Made by a program: the position numbers and the translations under genes. From contig NZ_JAIVAM010000009.1 in the NCBI RefSeq assembly GCF_020171845.1, forward strand, positions 124,001 through 188,000: a stretch of DNA of 64,000 bases, read 5' to 3'. Below the pieces are notes generated by a model. The model saw only the letters and a program-made list of their open reading frames with translations, was not told the DNA's origin and ran no database searches. Every line of letters starts with the position of its first letter. Within the stretch, counting starts at the first letter, position 1. This DNA comes from Cytobacillus kochii. Its GTDB lineage: Bacteria; Bacillota; Bacilli; Bacillales; Cytobacillaceae. Below, piece by piece: positions 19,846-28,491 of the stretch.

Positions 19846-20119
19846 TTCCTGTAAATGCAAAAATATATAAGTCCAGGTATCCATAAGCAAAATAAAAAAA
19901 GTTACTATTACCAAGCATCCAAGCTTTTGACAAAGATAATGGCAATATCATTCATATTGTTTGCACACTAAAGGAGCATGATGTAGACGCTTTAATCTGC
20001 TGTCCACAGCAATTTTTGTAAGGTAGGCTGGAAAAATAAGCATCATTTCACTCGTATCCCAATGCTTTTTAAAGAACTGTCTTTGTTTGCATTTACTTCG
20101 TTTATAAGGAGAAAAAAGA
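19846..20119. other. Intergenic stretch before yjbO
   Basis: No gene. One plus-frame of about 40 codons (about 19894-20022) reads as coding-like text ending 'EHDVDALICCPQQFL' but has no start codon or ribosome site and is bounded by a stop just upstream; it may be a gene remnant. The yjbO ribosome site AAGGAG follows at 20107. Confidence 0.3.
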
Positions 20120-21007
20120 ATGTTTACTTTACAATGGCAAATTGATTCACTTGATACACCAGTTAATATTAAATCATTCCTATCACAGCAATATATTTCT
20201 AAAACCGCTTTAACAGATATAAAGTTTGCTGGAGGTTTTATAAAAGTGAATGGAGTAGAACAAAATGTGCGGTATATGCTTAATAACGGCGATGTATTAG
20301 AGGTTGGCTTTCCACTTGAGAAAAGAAGTCAAGGTTTGCAGCCTGAAGATATTCCGCTCTCCATTCTTTACGAAGACGATGCAGTATTAATCGTTGTGAA
20401 GCAAGCAGGTATGAGCACCATTCCATCGCGAGAACATCCAGAGGGAAGTTTAGCGAATGCTTTATTAGGTTATTATGACAAGCAAGGAATAGAGTCCACT
20501 ATTCATATTGTTACAAGACTAGACAGAGAGACGTCAGGTTTAGTGTTAATTGCCAAGCATCGACATGTTCACCATCTTTTAAGTCGTCAGCAGCAAAATA
20601 ATGGTGTTCAAAGGAAATATAAAGCTTTTGTGTGTGGGTTAATGGCAACAAAGGAAGGGTGGATTGAGGAGCCAATTGGCAGAAAACCTGATAGCATTAT
20701 CGAAAGAATGGTTAGCCCAAATGGCAAACATGCAGCGACTTACTTTAAACAACTATCTCAGCAAAAAGAAAGACAATTCACTGAATTAGAATTGTCTTTA
20801 AAAACGGGCAGAACCCATCAAATACGAGTGCATCTTTCTCATATTGGTTTTCCTTTAATAGGAGATAATTTATATGGCGGTTCGACTAAATGGTTGCGAC
20901 GTCAAGCCTTGCATTGTTTTTCCCTATCTTTTACTCATCCTATATCGAAGGAAATCCTGACCTTTTCCATTCATTATCCAGAAGATATGCAAGCATTATT
21001 AAGTTAA
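20120..21007 (+). CDS. yjbO: RluA/RluD-family pseudouridine synthase YjbO
   Basis: 295 residues. An N-terminal S4-like segment ('[19 protein letters not shown]') precedes the catalytic core with motif '[16 protein letters not shown]' at about residues 131-146; the nucleophile is D135. '[21 protein letters not shown]' follows near residues 235-255. It isomerises specific uridines in RNA; the target site is not known from the sequence. Synteny with B. subtilis yjbO is exact. Its last 4 bp overlap the end of prpE on the opposite strand. Confidence 0.93.
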   Translation: MFTLQWQIDSLDTPVNIKSFLSQQYISKTALTDIKFAGGFIKVNGVEQNVRYMLNNGDVLEVGFPLEKRSQGLQPEDIPLSILYEDDAVLIVVKQAGMSTIPSREHPEGSLANALLGYYDKQGIESTIHIVTRLDRETSGLVLIAKHRHVHHLLSRQQQNNGVQRKYKAFVCGLMATKEGWIEEPIGRKPDSIIERMVSPNGKHAATYFKQLSQQKERQFTELELSLKTGRTHQIRVHLSHIGFPLIGDNLYGGSTKWLRRQALHCFSLSFTHPISKEILTFSIHYPEDMQALLS

Positions 21008-21738
21008 TCAAAGCGAGCAAATTTACCCTCCTGGAAGGGAAGGGAAGAGGAAACAGATACAGTCTGTAATTCAGGGTACTTAAGAGCAGTTAATTTATTG
21101 CCAAAAACGGCGCCAGTATCAATATTATATGTTTGATTGATTTTACGCACTTCTCTCACAGGTGTATGGCCGTAAACAATTAATGTTTGTCCAGCATAAT
21201 TTTGTGCCCAATCTCTTCTAATAGGAGACCCATTTGGATGTTTCTCTCCTGTAATATCACCATAAAGAGCAAATGTTTTTACTTTTTTATCTTTTTTACC
21301 AATCCACTCTTCCTTCATTCCTGCATGTACTAATAATAGTCTGCCTTCGTCTAGTAAATAATAAAGAGGAGATTGTTCGTATAACTCGATAAACTTACGA
21401 AGTATATCTTTTCTTTCTTGTTTATTTAAGCTTTGTAATTCCTCTACTGTCGTTTCTAAGCCGTGAGTAGTCTTTACAGGATTTCCTAGTGCATAGCGGT
21501 ATAATTTATTGCAGTGATTGCCAGGAACATAATAGGCTCGATTTTTTTTTATTAATTGGTATACGGTTTGAATGACTTTTAATGATTGTGGACCACGATC
21601 AGTTAAATCACCGATAAATGCGAGCTGCCTATCGTGTCTTAAAGGAATGCCTGAATGCCAGTCATAGCCTAGCTGAACGGTGAGATCCTTAAATTCTTTA
21701 TAACAACCATGAATATCCCCAATAATATCTAGTTTCAT
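21004..21738 (-). CDS. prpE: Bis(5'-nucleosyl)-tetraphosphatase PrpE
   Basis: 244 residues. The metallophosphatase motifs are GDIHG at 7-11, GDLTDRG at 43-49 and GNHC near 75, with 'LLVHAGM' and 'YGHTP' further on, the standard PPP-type metal ligands. It is orthologous by position and length to B. subtilis PrpE, which hydrolyses diadenosine tetraphosphate and has been linked to spore germination responses. Convergent with yjbO, overlapping by 4 bp; divergent from yjbQ. Confidence 0.93.
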   Translation of the reverse strand: MKLDIIGDIHGCYKEFKDLTVQLGYDWHSGIPLRHDRQLAFIGDLTDRGPQSLKVIQTVYQLIKKNRAYYVPGNHCNKLYRYALGNPVKTTHGLETTVEELQSLNKQERKDILRKFIELYEQSPLYYLLDEGRLLLVHAGMKEEWIGKKDKKVKTFALYGDITGEKHPNGSPIRRDWAQNYAGQTLIVYGHTPVREVRKINQTYNIDTGAVFGNKLTALKYPELQTVSVSSSLPFQEGKFARFD

Positions 21739-21870
21739 TTACAGTCCCTCACTTTTAAGGTAGTTTGAATCGTTTAGATATGAAAGTTATACAATTCTTA
21801 TCGTTTGCATTTTTATTTTTCATATGTTTAGATTTTATTTCGACTAATTTTATTAAAAAGGAGTGATAGA

Positions 21871-23718
21871 ATGGAACATGGAAATTCAGTCGCCTCACTT
21901 GTGATTGTTATCGTGATTGCTTTCTTAGTACCGATTATACTACATCGTCTAAAAATCAACTTTATCCCAGTTGTAGTAGCAGAAATACTAGCAGGATTAA
22001 TTATTGGGAAAAGTGGATTTAATATAGTACAAGAGGATATGTGGCTTGAAACTTTATCGACATTAGGATTTATCTTCTTAATGTTTCTAAGTGGGCTTGA
22101 GATAGATTTTTCCGCATTTTCATCGAAAAAGAAAAAGCACCGATTGGAAAATGGCAAACCTGAACCAAATGCATTTCTCACTGCGAGCATCATTTTCGCC
22201 GGTATTTTTATCGTGTCATTAGTTTTATCATATGTATTTGTTTTAGTAGGCTTTATCGATAATGTGTTTCTAATGACATTAATTATATCAACAATCTCAC
22301 TTGGCGTTGTTGTTCCTACCTTAAAAGAAGGGAACATCATGAATACTAATATCGGGCAAATCATCTTGCTTGTAGCGGTCATTGCCGATTTAGCAACGAT
22401 GATTCTACTTGCCGTATTTGTTTCAGTAAATGATGGCGGAGAAGGGAATACATGGTTATTATTACTACTATTTGTCGTTGGCGTGATCTTATACTTTGTA
22501 GGAAGAAGATATAAAAATAATAACTTCATACAGTCGCTATCAACTGGAACAATACAAATTGGCACGAGGGCTGTTTTTGCACTCATTATTTTCTTAGTAG
22601 CTGTTTCAGAATCTGTTGGAGCAGAGAATATCTTAGGAGCATTTTTAGCCGGTGTACTTGTCTCATTATTGGCACCAAACCAAGAACTTGTTCATAAATT
22701 AGATTCGTTTGGATACGGCTTTTTAATCCCGATTTTCTTTGTAATGGTAGGTGTTGATTTAGATATTTGGTCACTTTTCGCTGAGCCAATGTTATTAGTG
22801 TTTATCCCATTATTATTATTGGCATTGCTCATATCTAAATTAATCCCGGTTTTTTATATGAAGAAATGGTATGATATGAAAACTGTTGTCGCGTCAGGAT
22901 TTATTTTAACTTCGACGCTTTCATTAGTCATTGCAGCTGCGACCATTGGTCAAAGAATGGGTATGATCTCTGAAGAAATGGGGGGGATGCTAATATTGGT
23001 AGCTGTTATCAGTAGCATATTTACACCTATTGTCTTTAAGAAATTATTTCCAAAAGAAACGGTCAAAGAGAAGAAGATTAAAGTTTCCTTCATTGGTGCG
23101 AACCAGATTACAATGCCGTTATCAAATGAATTAGCTTCAGATATGTACGAAACAAGTGTTTATCATACAGTTCAGCAAAAAGAGGAACCATTTATTACAC
23201 CAGCCTTCGAGTTGAATGAACTTCCTGCTTTTTCAATGGAAGCAATAAAAGAAACAGAAATTTTGCAAGCTGATGTTGTTGTGATTACCACTGGAGATGA
23301 GGATATTAATCTTGAACTGGCAGAAGCACTGAATGAATCAGGAATTGATCGTGTCATTTGTCGATTAGAAAACCCCATTCTTGAGGAAAAGGCACTAGCT
23401 GCTGGTATTGAATCATTTTCAAGTATGTTGTCAACGAAAACTTTATTACGAGCGTTGATCGCTTCTCCGAGTGTAGTGGAAATATTTGAAAATCAAGAAA
23501 CGACCTTATATGACGTCAAATTACGAAATTCTAAATTTGATGGGATGACAATTAGACGATTTCCATTTGCCGGTGATGTTATATTTGTTCGTATCTTAAG
23601 GGGACAAGAAACCATTATACCCCATGGTGATACAGAGCTTTTATTAAACGATCGCTTAATCGTCACCGGTTCTCGGGAATATGTGGAAGAATTGAAGTGG
23701 GAATTAGAGCTTCACTAA
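21871..23718 (+). CDS. yjbQ: CPA2-family monovalent cation:proton antiporter YjbQ
   Basis: 615 residues, equal to B. subtilis YjbQ. Residues 1-390 form about 12 membrane helices of the Na+/H+ exchanger fold ('AEILAGLIIGKSGFN', 'LGFIFLMFLSGLEIDFSAF', 'VAVSESVGAENILGAFLAG'). About 400-530 resemble a TrkA-N (RCK) domain with a modified nucleotide-binding region, and 535-615 a TrkA-C domain ('YDVKLRNSKFDGMTI'). It likely exports K+ or Na+ under control of a bound ligand. In B. subtilis the thiazole operon follows; here fabI follows directly. Confidence 0.93.
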   Translation: MEHGNSVASLVIVIVIAFLVPIILHRLKINFIPVVVAEILAGLIIGKSGFNIVQEDMWLETLSTLGFIFLMFLSGLEIDFSAFSSKKKKHRLENGKPEPNAFLTASIIFAGIFIVSLVLSYVFVLVGFIDNVFLMTLIISTISLGVVVPTLKEGNIMNTNIGQIILLVAVIADLATMILLAVFVSVNDGGEGNTWLLLLLFVVGVILYFVGRRYKNNNFIQSLSTGTIQIGTRAVFALIIFLVAVSESVGAENILGAFLAGVLVSLLAPNQELVHKLDSFGYGFLIPIFFVMVGVDLDIWSLFAEPMLLVFIPLLLLALLISKLIPVFYMKKWYDMKTVVASGFILTSTLSLVIAAATIGQRMGMISEEMGGMLILVAVISSIFTPIVFKKLFPKETVKEKKIKVSFIGANQITMPLSNELASDMYETSVYHTVQQKEEPFITPAFELNELPAFSMEAIKETEILQADVVVITTGDEDINLELAEALNESGIDRVICRLENPILEEKALAAGIESFSSMLSTKTLLRALIASPSVVEIFENQETTLYDVKLRNSKFDGMTIRRFPFAGDVIFVRILRGQETIIPHGDTELLLNDRLIVTGSREYVEELKWELELH

Positions 23719-23738
23719 AAGGGTTAGTTATTTCGAGG

Positions 23739-23779
23739 TACGAATAGATTCTATAACAGAGTCTATTCGTATTTTTTTA
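23739..23779 (+). terminator. Terminator after yjbQ
   Basis: A TACGAATAGATT/AGTCTATTCGTA stem followed by TTTTTTTATA. Confidence 0.82.
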
Positions 23780-23804
23780 TATAACCTCACGCATCACATT
23801 CCTA

Positions 23805-23833
23805 TTGAAAGTTGAATGTTTTTCATGTAATAT
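23805..23833 (+). promoter_or_regulatory. Probable SigA promoter of fabI
   Basis: TTGAAA at 23805-23810 and TAATAT at 23828-23833 are separated by 17 bp. The FapR operator overlaps the -10 end and the expected start point. Confidence 0.65.
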
Positions 23834-23849
23834 TAGTACTAGGTACTAA
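23833..23849 (+). promoter_or_regulatory. FapR operator upstream of fabI
   Basis: The 17-bp sequence TTAGTACTAGGTACTAA is, on the reverse strand, TTAGTACCTAGTACTAA, an exact fit to the known FapR consensus. FapR is the malonyl-CoA-responsive repressor of fatty acid synthesis genes. The site begins at the -10 element, a position that blocks RNA polymerase. Confidence 0.92.
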
Positions 23850-23880
23850 TAACTTGTATAAATTATAGGGGGATTATGAT

Positions 23881-24654
23881 ATGACGATCTCATTAAAAGG
23901 GAAAACTTACGTTGTGATGGGCGTAGCGAATAAACGTAGTATTGCCTGGGGAATAGCAAGGTCACTACATACAGCAGGTGCAAACCTCATTTTTACATAT
24001 GCTGGTGAAAGATTAGAGAAAAGTGTCCGAGATTTAGTAAGTACCCTTGATGGTGCGGAGAACTCACTTGTATTACCTTGTGATGTGACGAATGATGAAG
24101 ATGTAGAGAATTGTTTTAGACAAATGAAAGAGGCAGTTGGAGAAATTAATGGGATTGCACACTGTATCGCATTTGCCAATAAAGAAGAGCTTCAAGGAGA
24201 GTATATGAATACATCTAGGGATGGCTTCTTGTTAGCGCATAATATTAGTTCGTATTCTTTAACAGCTGTTGCTAAAGCAGCAAGACCATTAATGGCTGAA
24301 GGCGGTAGCATTGTTACCATGACTTACCTTGGTGGTGAAAGAGCAATTAAAAACTATAATGTAATGGGTGTAGCAAAAGCTTCACTTGATGCAAGTGTTA
24401 AATATTTAGCAGTTGACTTAGGAAAAGAGAATATTCGCGTAAATTCTATCTCTGCTGGTCCTATTCGAACTTTGTCAGCAAAAGGTATTGGAGAATTCAA
24501 TTCCATCTTAAAAGAAATCGAAGAGAATGCGCCATTACAAAGAACAACAACGCCTGAGGAAGTAGGAGATACAGCTGTGTTCTTGTTTAGCGACATGTCA
24601 AGAGGTATCACTGGAGAAAATATTCACGTTGATTCTGGTTATCACATTCGCTAA
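23881..24654 (+). CDS. fabI: Enoyl-[acyl-carrier-protein] reductase FabI
   Basis: 257 residues. A short-chain dehydrogenase of the enoyl reductase type: 'VMGVANKRSIAWGIARSL' NAD-binding segment near the N-terminus, catalytic pair YxxxxxxK as 'YNVMGVAK' near residues 159-166, 'SAGPIRTLSAKGI' and 'GITGENIHVDSGYH' at the C-terminus. It performs the last reduction in each fatty acid elongation cycle and is the triclosan target. The FapR operator and promoter upstream show regulation by malonyl-CoA level. The GGGGGA site precedes the ATG. Confidence 0.97.
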   Translation: MTISLKGKTYVVMGVANKRSIAWGIARSLHTAGANLIFTYAGERLEKSVRDLVSTLDGAENSLVLPCDVTNDEDVENCFRQMKEAVGEINGIAHCIAFANKEELQGEYMNTSRDGFLLAHNISSYSLTAVAKAARPLMAEGGSIVTMTYLGGERAIKNYNVMGVAKASLDASVKYLAVDLGKENIRVNSISAGPIRTLSAKGIGEFNSILKEIEENAPLQRTTTPEEVGDTAVFLFSDMSRGITGENIHVDSGYHIR

Positions 24655-24713
24655 TTTAGTATTTGTTAATAAATGAATGGCTAGCATTCATTTAAAATTG
24701 CACAATCTATTTC

Positions 24714-24762
24714 ATGCGCACACAACTCGTCAAATATAAGACAAGTTGTGTGCGCATTTTCT
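24714..24762 (+). terminator. Terminator after fabI
   Basis: A perfect 14-bp stem (ATGCGCACACAACT/AGTTGTGTGCGCAT) with a TTTTC tail. A second hairpin (AAATGAATG/CATTCATTT, 24671-24692) sits just before it without a T run. Confidence 0.85.
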
Positions 24763-24904
24763 ATTTTCATAGCACGGTGTGTTGGATTGGAAACGAGACG
24801 CGAAATGTCAAGCTAATAATATACATGAAAAAAAAGAATCATGGTAATGTGAGTGTATCTTCGGTTTGCACATATTTTGAAAACGCTCTTAGCTCGGCTT
24901 ACAT

Positions 24905-25766
24905 CTTTGATTTTGTATTTCAGTGACATGCCAATCCTATTTGCGGTGCTCTCATGTGAGATTTCGCATTTGAGAGCTGTGCAAATGCCATTAGCGGGGC
25001 TCTCATGTGAGATTTCGCATTTGAGAGCCGTGCAAATCCCATTAGCAGGGCACTCGTGTGAGGTTTCGTATTTGAGAGCCGTGCCAATCCCATTAGCAGG
25101 GCACTCGTGTGAGGTTTCGTATTTGAGAGCTGTGCAAATGCCATTAGCGAGGCACTCGTGTGAGGTTTCGTATTTGAGAGCCGTGCCAATCCCATTAGCG
25201 GGGCACTCGTGTGAGGTTTAGCATTTGAGAGCCGTGCCAATCCCATTAGCGTGGCACTCAAGTGAGGTTTCGCATTTGAGAGCCGCGCAAATCCCATTAG
25301 CGAGGCACTCATGTAAGATTTCGCATTTGAGAGCCGTGCCAATCCCATTAGCGAGGCACTCGTGTGAGATTTCGTATTTGAAAGCTGTGCAAATCTCATC
25401 AGTGAGGCACTCGTGTGAGATTTCGTATTTGAGAGCCGTGCAAATCTCTTTAGCGAGGCACTCATGTGAGGTTTCGCATTTGAGAGCCGTGCAAATCACT
25501 TTAGCGAGGCACTCATGTGAGATTTCGCATTTGAGAACCGTGCAAATCCCATTAGCGGGGCACTCATGTGAGATTTCGTATTTGAGAGCTGTGCCAATCC
25601 CATTAGCGAGGCACTCGTGTGAGGTTTTGCATTTGAAAGCCATGCAAATCCCATTAGCGAGGCACTCGTGTGAGGTTTCGTATTTGAGAGCTGTGCAAAT
25701 CCCATTAGCGAGGCACTCAAGTGAGATTTCGCATTTGAGAGCCGTGCAAAACTCAGCTCTCATCAT
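24905..25766. repeat. Tandem array A of 51-bp units between fabI and cotO
   Basis: Sixteen recognisable units start at 24956 and then every 51 bp exactly up to 25721, with no insertions or deletions; a degenerate unit precedes them (24905-24955) and the last is cut short near 25766. Consensus in pieces: GTGAGRTTTCGYATTT, then GAGAGCYGTGCMAATCCC, then ATTAGCGAGGCACTCRT. Units differ by a few substitutions (GRTTTCGY and GCMAATC positions vary most). Because 51 is a multiple of 3, long frames stay open on both strands (17-residue repeats such as RAVPIPLARHSCEVSYL on plus), but the plus frame is broken by TAG at 25219 and none has a ribosome site, so I treat the array as non-coding. It shares blocks with array B at 60005-60620. 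Confidence 0.95.
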
Positions 25767-26076
25767 GCCATTTACATTTTGAAAGGCTTCACGCTTAGTT
25801 TCTTATTTCTATTATTCTTAATCTAACTTATGACACACTTCTTCACCATTTTCTACTGATCTTTTGGAAAACCTTAAACCGTAGTAACATGTACTGATAA
25901 TTGATTACTGTTCCATAAGATCTTTTTTCATTATTTTTTTTGATCGATAAAGTATCTTTAAAAATAAGTAGAAATAAGACAATCAGGGATATGAATATAA
26001 ATGTAGTGTAGTAGGAATCTACATTAAAGCATTTCGTGTCTTCTGGTGAATTCTTTCCTTTCAGTTAGTTAAATGA
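25767..26076. other. Intergenic region between array A and the cotO promoter
   Basis: AT-rich, no reading frame of note and no clear hairpin. It separates the repeat array from the sporulation gene cotO. Confidence 0.5.
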
Positions 26077-26103
26077 ACGCCCATTTTTATTTCACATATA
26101 ATA
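26077..26103 (+). promoter_or_regulatory. Possible SigK promoter of cotO
   Basis: CATATAATA at 26095-26103 fits the sigma-K -10 pattern CATAnnnTA. An AC dinucleotide at 26077-26078 stands 16 bp upstream, as in the loose sigma-K -35 element. This agrees with late mother-cell expression of coat genes. Low-information motif, so tentative. Confidence 0.45.
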
Positions 26104-26145
26104 TGTTGGAGCTTCGAATTTATTGAAGAGGGACAGGTGAAAGAC

Positions 26146-26619
26146 ATGGATACACAAAATAAAAAAAAGAAGCCTTTATTATATGTACAACAATCTAATC
26201 TTCCTTCTCCTTCGACATCAATGCAGTCAACTTATTCCAGTAAAAATGAAGTTGAGGAAGAAGAAAAAGAGGTTATCACAAATTCTTCAATAGATGAACA
26301 AGGTGAGGTGGAAAAAAAAGAAGAAGATGTACAGCAAGTTTTAGAGGAATACGAGGAAAGTCAGTCAGAAAGTGAGCAAGGATTTAAACGTGTGAAAAGT
26401 TTTAAGGATATGAATGTACAGGAAAGGATTGATTATCTCCTTCATTTCCCTAAGCAATTACCTCCTGTACCTTGCTTATTTATAAGTGATGATAAACATA
26501 TTAGGGGATTTATTGAATTAAAACAAGGCAATGAGTTAATGATTAAAACGTTAAGCGGCAGTATGCAAACCATTCATATTCATAGTATAAAATCGATAAA
26601 AATGGTCGGTTTTAGGTAA
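26146..26619 (+). CDS. cotO: Spore coat protein CotO-like
   Basis: 157 residues from the ATG at 26146 (AGGTGA 5-6 nt upstream; a GTG three codons earlier is less likely). The N-terminus is basic (NKKKKPLLYVQQSN), the middle is very acidic and low-complexity (EVEEEEKEV, EEYEESQSESEQ), and the C-terminal 70 residues are ordered: 'MNVQERIDYLLHFPKQLPPV', 'CLFISDD' and a closing 'SIKMVGF'. This layout and the place after fabI and before cotZ match CotO (YjbX) of B. subtilis, a morphogenetic protein for outer coat/encasement. Gene identity rests on synteny and the C-terminal motif. Confidence 0.82.
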   Translation: MDTQNKKKKPLLYVQQSNLPSPSTSMQSTYSSKNEVEEEEKEVITNSSIDEQGEVEKKEEDVQQVLEEYEESQSESEQGFKRVKSFKDMNVQERIDYLLHFPKQLPPVPCLFISDDKHIRGFIELKQGNELMIKTLSGSMQTIHIHSIKSIKMVGFR

Positions 26620-26632
26620 GTAGACTGTATAT

Positions 26633-26660
26633 AAAAAGCCAGTCGAGTAAACGACTGGCT
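26633..26660 (-). terminator. Terminator between convergent cotO and cotZ
   Basis: A perfect AGCCAGTCG/CGACTGGCT stem; the T run is on the minus strand (CTTTTTAT), so it mainly serves cotZ. Confidence 0.75.
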
Positions 26661-26669
26661 GATATACAA

Positions 26670-27206
26670 TTAGTCTTCGAAATATTCAACACAATTATCT
26701 ACTGGTAAATATATATCTTGAATACATTGAACTGCACAGAAGCAATCCAAATCTACAGAGATACAGTTCTCACTAGAACGGAAACCATCTACTTTACAAA
26801 TTTTAGATAAATCAATGCAGCAACCTTCTGTAATGTCAGCTGTTTCATAGCAACCAGGACTTGTTTCAGTAACTGGTTCTAAAACTCTTAGCGTAGCACA
26901 TGAATTATCGAATATCTCTTCTACTCTAAAGAAAATTGACGTACAAGAGCAATCATCAACATTTGTTAAAAATGCGTGGAATGGTGAACCATCAGCTGTG
27001 CTTAACGTAAATACGCGCGTGTTAGGGCGTCTCACTCTCTTCTTCTTACCACTCTTTGGAGAAATCGCACCAATTGGTTCTAAAAAACAATTAGAGCCGC
27101 AATTACAATCTTCATCTTCACGAACTTGATCTTGGATATCTCTTATCGCACGTACGACTTCAGCTACACAGCTGCCGTATTTATTATCCTTTTTGTTACA
27201 ACCCAT
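26670..27206 (-). CDS. cotZ: Spore coat/exosporium protein CotZ (CotY/CotZ/ExsY family)
   Basis: 178 residues, rich in cysteine (about 20). It begins MGCNKKDNKYGSCVAEVVR, followed by 'DEDCNCGSNCF', a core resembling the family ('TRVFTLSTADGSPFHAFLTN', 'CSTSIFFRVEEIFDNSCATL') and a C-terminal 'CISVDLDCFCAVQCI'. Family members self-assemble into disulfide-linked crystalline layers of the spore crust or exosporium. It has an excellent AAGGAGG site. B. subtilis has cotVWXYZ here; only a single member is present in this window and it is not accompanied by cotV, cotW or cotX. Confidence 0.9.
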   Translation of the reverse strand: MGCNKKDNKYGSCVAEVVRAIRDIQDQVREDEDCNCGSNCFLEPIGAISPKSGKKKRVRRPNTRVFTLSTADGSPFHAFLTNVDDCSCTSIFFRVEEIFDNSCATLRVLEPVTETSPGCYETADITEGCCIDLSKICKVDGFRSSENCISVDLDCFCAVQCIQDIYLPVDNCVEYFED

Positions 27207-27338
27207 ATTCTTTTCCTCCTTATTTCATTCTTTGATCTACATTAATAACATATTGATGAAACAGGCTATGGGTTACGGACAAACGCCTTATTTTTTAAAA
27301 AAATAGGCATATTTTTTAAAGGAAGGGTGGAGATAGGA

Positions 27339-27695
27339 ATGGATCTTACCTTTTTTGAATTTCTTTTACTCTCATTTGCTTCTTTCCGTCTAACAAGGCT
27401 AATCGTTTATGATCAAATCACTGAATTTATAAGAAGGCCATTTATGTCAGAAGTTGATGAAGAGGACGAACATGGGAAAATAGAGACATATATCATTCCA
27501 AAAAATAAAGGTATAGCTGGTTTTTTTGGTAAGCTTCTTAGTTGTTATTGGTGCACTGGGATATGGAGTGCGATGATTATATATTTAATGTATGCATATT
27601 TCCCTACAATAGGTGTGTTGTTAGTGGTGATTTTGTCAATTAGCGCAATGGCGGCAATTATTGAAGGCGTCATTCAAAAAATGATTATTCAATAA
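27339..27695 (+). CDS. yjcA: DUF1360 sporulation protein YjcA
   Basis: 118 residues from the ATG at 27339. It starts with a hydrophobic segment 'LTFFEFLLLSFASFRLTRLIVYDQI', then an acidic loop, 'GFFGKLLSCYWCTGIWSAM' with the family CxxC-like pair, and two closing membrane helices. This is the DUF1360 pattern seen in B. subtilis YjcA, a membrane protein made during sporulation. It lies between cotZ and the spoVA/spoVIF genes as expected from synteny. Biochemical role unknown. Confidence 0.85.
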   Translation: MDLTFFEFLLLSFASFRLTRLIVYDQITEFIRRPFMSEVDEEDEHGKIETYIIPKNKGIAGFFGKLLSCYWCTGIWSAMIIYLMYAYFPTIGVLLVVILSISAMAAIIEGVIQKMIIQ

Positions 27696-27782
27696 AAATT
27701 GGGCTATTGGATTATACGAGCTCTTCCTCACTTGAATATGTTAAAGGTAAAAGGCATATACGATGAAGGAGGGCATTTAAAG

Positions 27783-27899
27783 ATGAACAAAAAAATATAT
27801 ACAAATAAAGAAGCTTTTAAAAAGAGAATTGCAGAATCAGGGGGAAGTAAAAAATCCTCCGGTTGTGGTTGTGGAAAGAAAAAGAAGAAAAGCAATTAA
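27783..27899 (+). CDS. Small basic cysteine-containing peptide, unknown
   Basis: 38 codons from an ATG with a strong GGAGG site 8 nt upstream. The product is lysine-rich with a serine/glycine/cysteine tail: 'SSGCGCGKKKKKSN'. It sits between two sporulation genes and is followed by its own terminator, so a spore-related small protein is plausible. I do not recognise a family. Confidence 0.55.
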   Translation: MNKKIYTNKEAFKKRIAESGGSKKSSGCGCGKKKKKSN

Positions 27900-27905
27900 T
27901 ATAAA

Positions 27906-27948
27906 AAGACGAGCCATTAATAAAAGGTTCGTCTTTTGTTTTTTTTGG
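27906..27948 (+). terminator. Intrinsic terminator
   Basis: An AAGACGAGCC/GGTTCGTCTT stem (one G-T) with a TTGTTTTTTTT tail. Confidence 0.82.
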
Positions 27949-28009
27949 ATAAGAAATTAACTTTTAGAGAAAATAAAAAAATAATGAAAAAGATAAGGAA
28001 GGGACAAGA

Positions 28010-28477
28010 ATGCCAAAATACTTGCTACTACTTATAAGTTTATTTTTAATTACTGGATGTAGTAAACATGATTCTAATGAAGCACCGTTATCACTTATTA
28101 AAGCAACAAACCCTACTCCATCATTAATACATAGTGAATCACGGTCAACCGATGAAGATATGCTGCAAAGTATAGAAAAAGATATCGAAAAACAGAAAGA
28201 ATTGTATGATGCAGCAATTGTAAAGAATGATGATACCGTTTTAATTGCTTACAAAGTAAGACATTTACAAAGATTTCACATGAAAAAAATCGAGAAAGAT
28301 GTTAAAGGAAAACTAGAAGACAAATATCCTGATGTTAAATTTATTGTTTCAAGTGATTTTAAGATTTTTCTTGAAGTGGTCGAATTACATGAACAAATGA
28401 AGAATCCAAATTTTAGTGCAAAAAAAGCCGAAAAAAAGTTTGAGAAAATAGTAAAGTTGAAAAAAGAATTAACATAG
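28010..28477 (+). CDS. YhcN/YlaJ-like sporulation lipoprotein
   Basis: 155 residues. The signal peptide ends in the lipobox LITGC (Cys17). After a low-complexity spacer the region from about residue 45 onward is helical and charged, with 'AYKVRHLQRFHMKKIEKDVK', 'KYPDVKFIVSSDFKIFLEV' and a lysine-rich end. I associate this with the Spore_YhcN_YlaJ group. It lies 14 bp upstream of spoVAC with the same direction. In the spoVA2-type operons described in heat-resistant Bacillus spores, a YhcN/YlaJ-like lipoprotein gene precedes spoVAC-AD-AEb, as here. The family is inferred by eye. Confidence 0.7.
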   Translation: MPKYLLLLISLFLITGCSKHDSNEAPLSLIKATNPTPSLIHSESRSTDEDMLQSIEKDIEKQKELYDAAIVKNDDTVLIAYKVRHLQRFHMKKIEKDVKGKLEDKYPDVKFIVSSDFKIFLEVVELHEQMKNPNFSAKKAEKKFEKIVKLKKELT

Positions 28478-28491
28478 GAAGGTGAGTAAGG

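Noticed and set aside
24905-25766. CRISPR array
   Set aside because: Units are contiguous 51-bp copies with no unique spacers; the segment between conserved blocks is the same in every unit, and no cas gene is present in the window.
24853-25782. Repeat proteins encoded by array A on either strand
   Set aside because: No ribosome sites; frames open on both strands simply because the period is a multiple of 3; the plus frame is cut by TAG at 25219.
27699-27782. N-terminal extension of the small cysteine peptide
   Set aside because: The strong GGAGG site directly before the ATG at 27783 decides for the shorter form.
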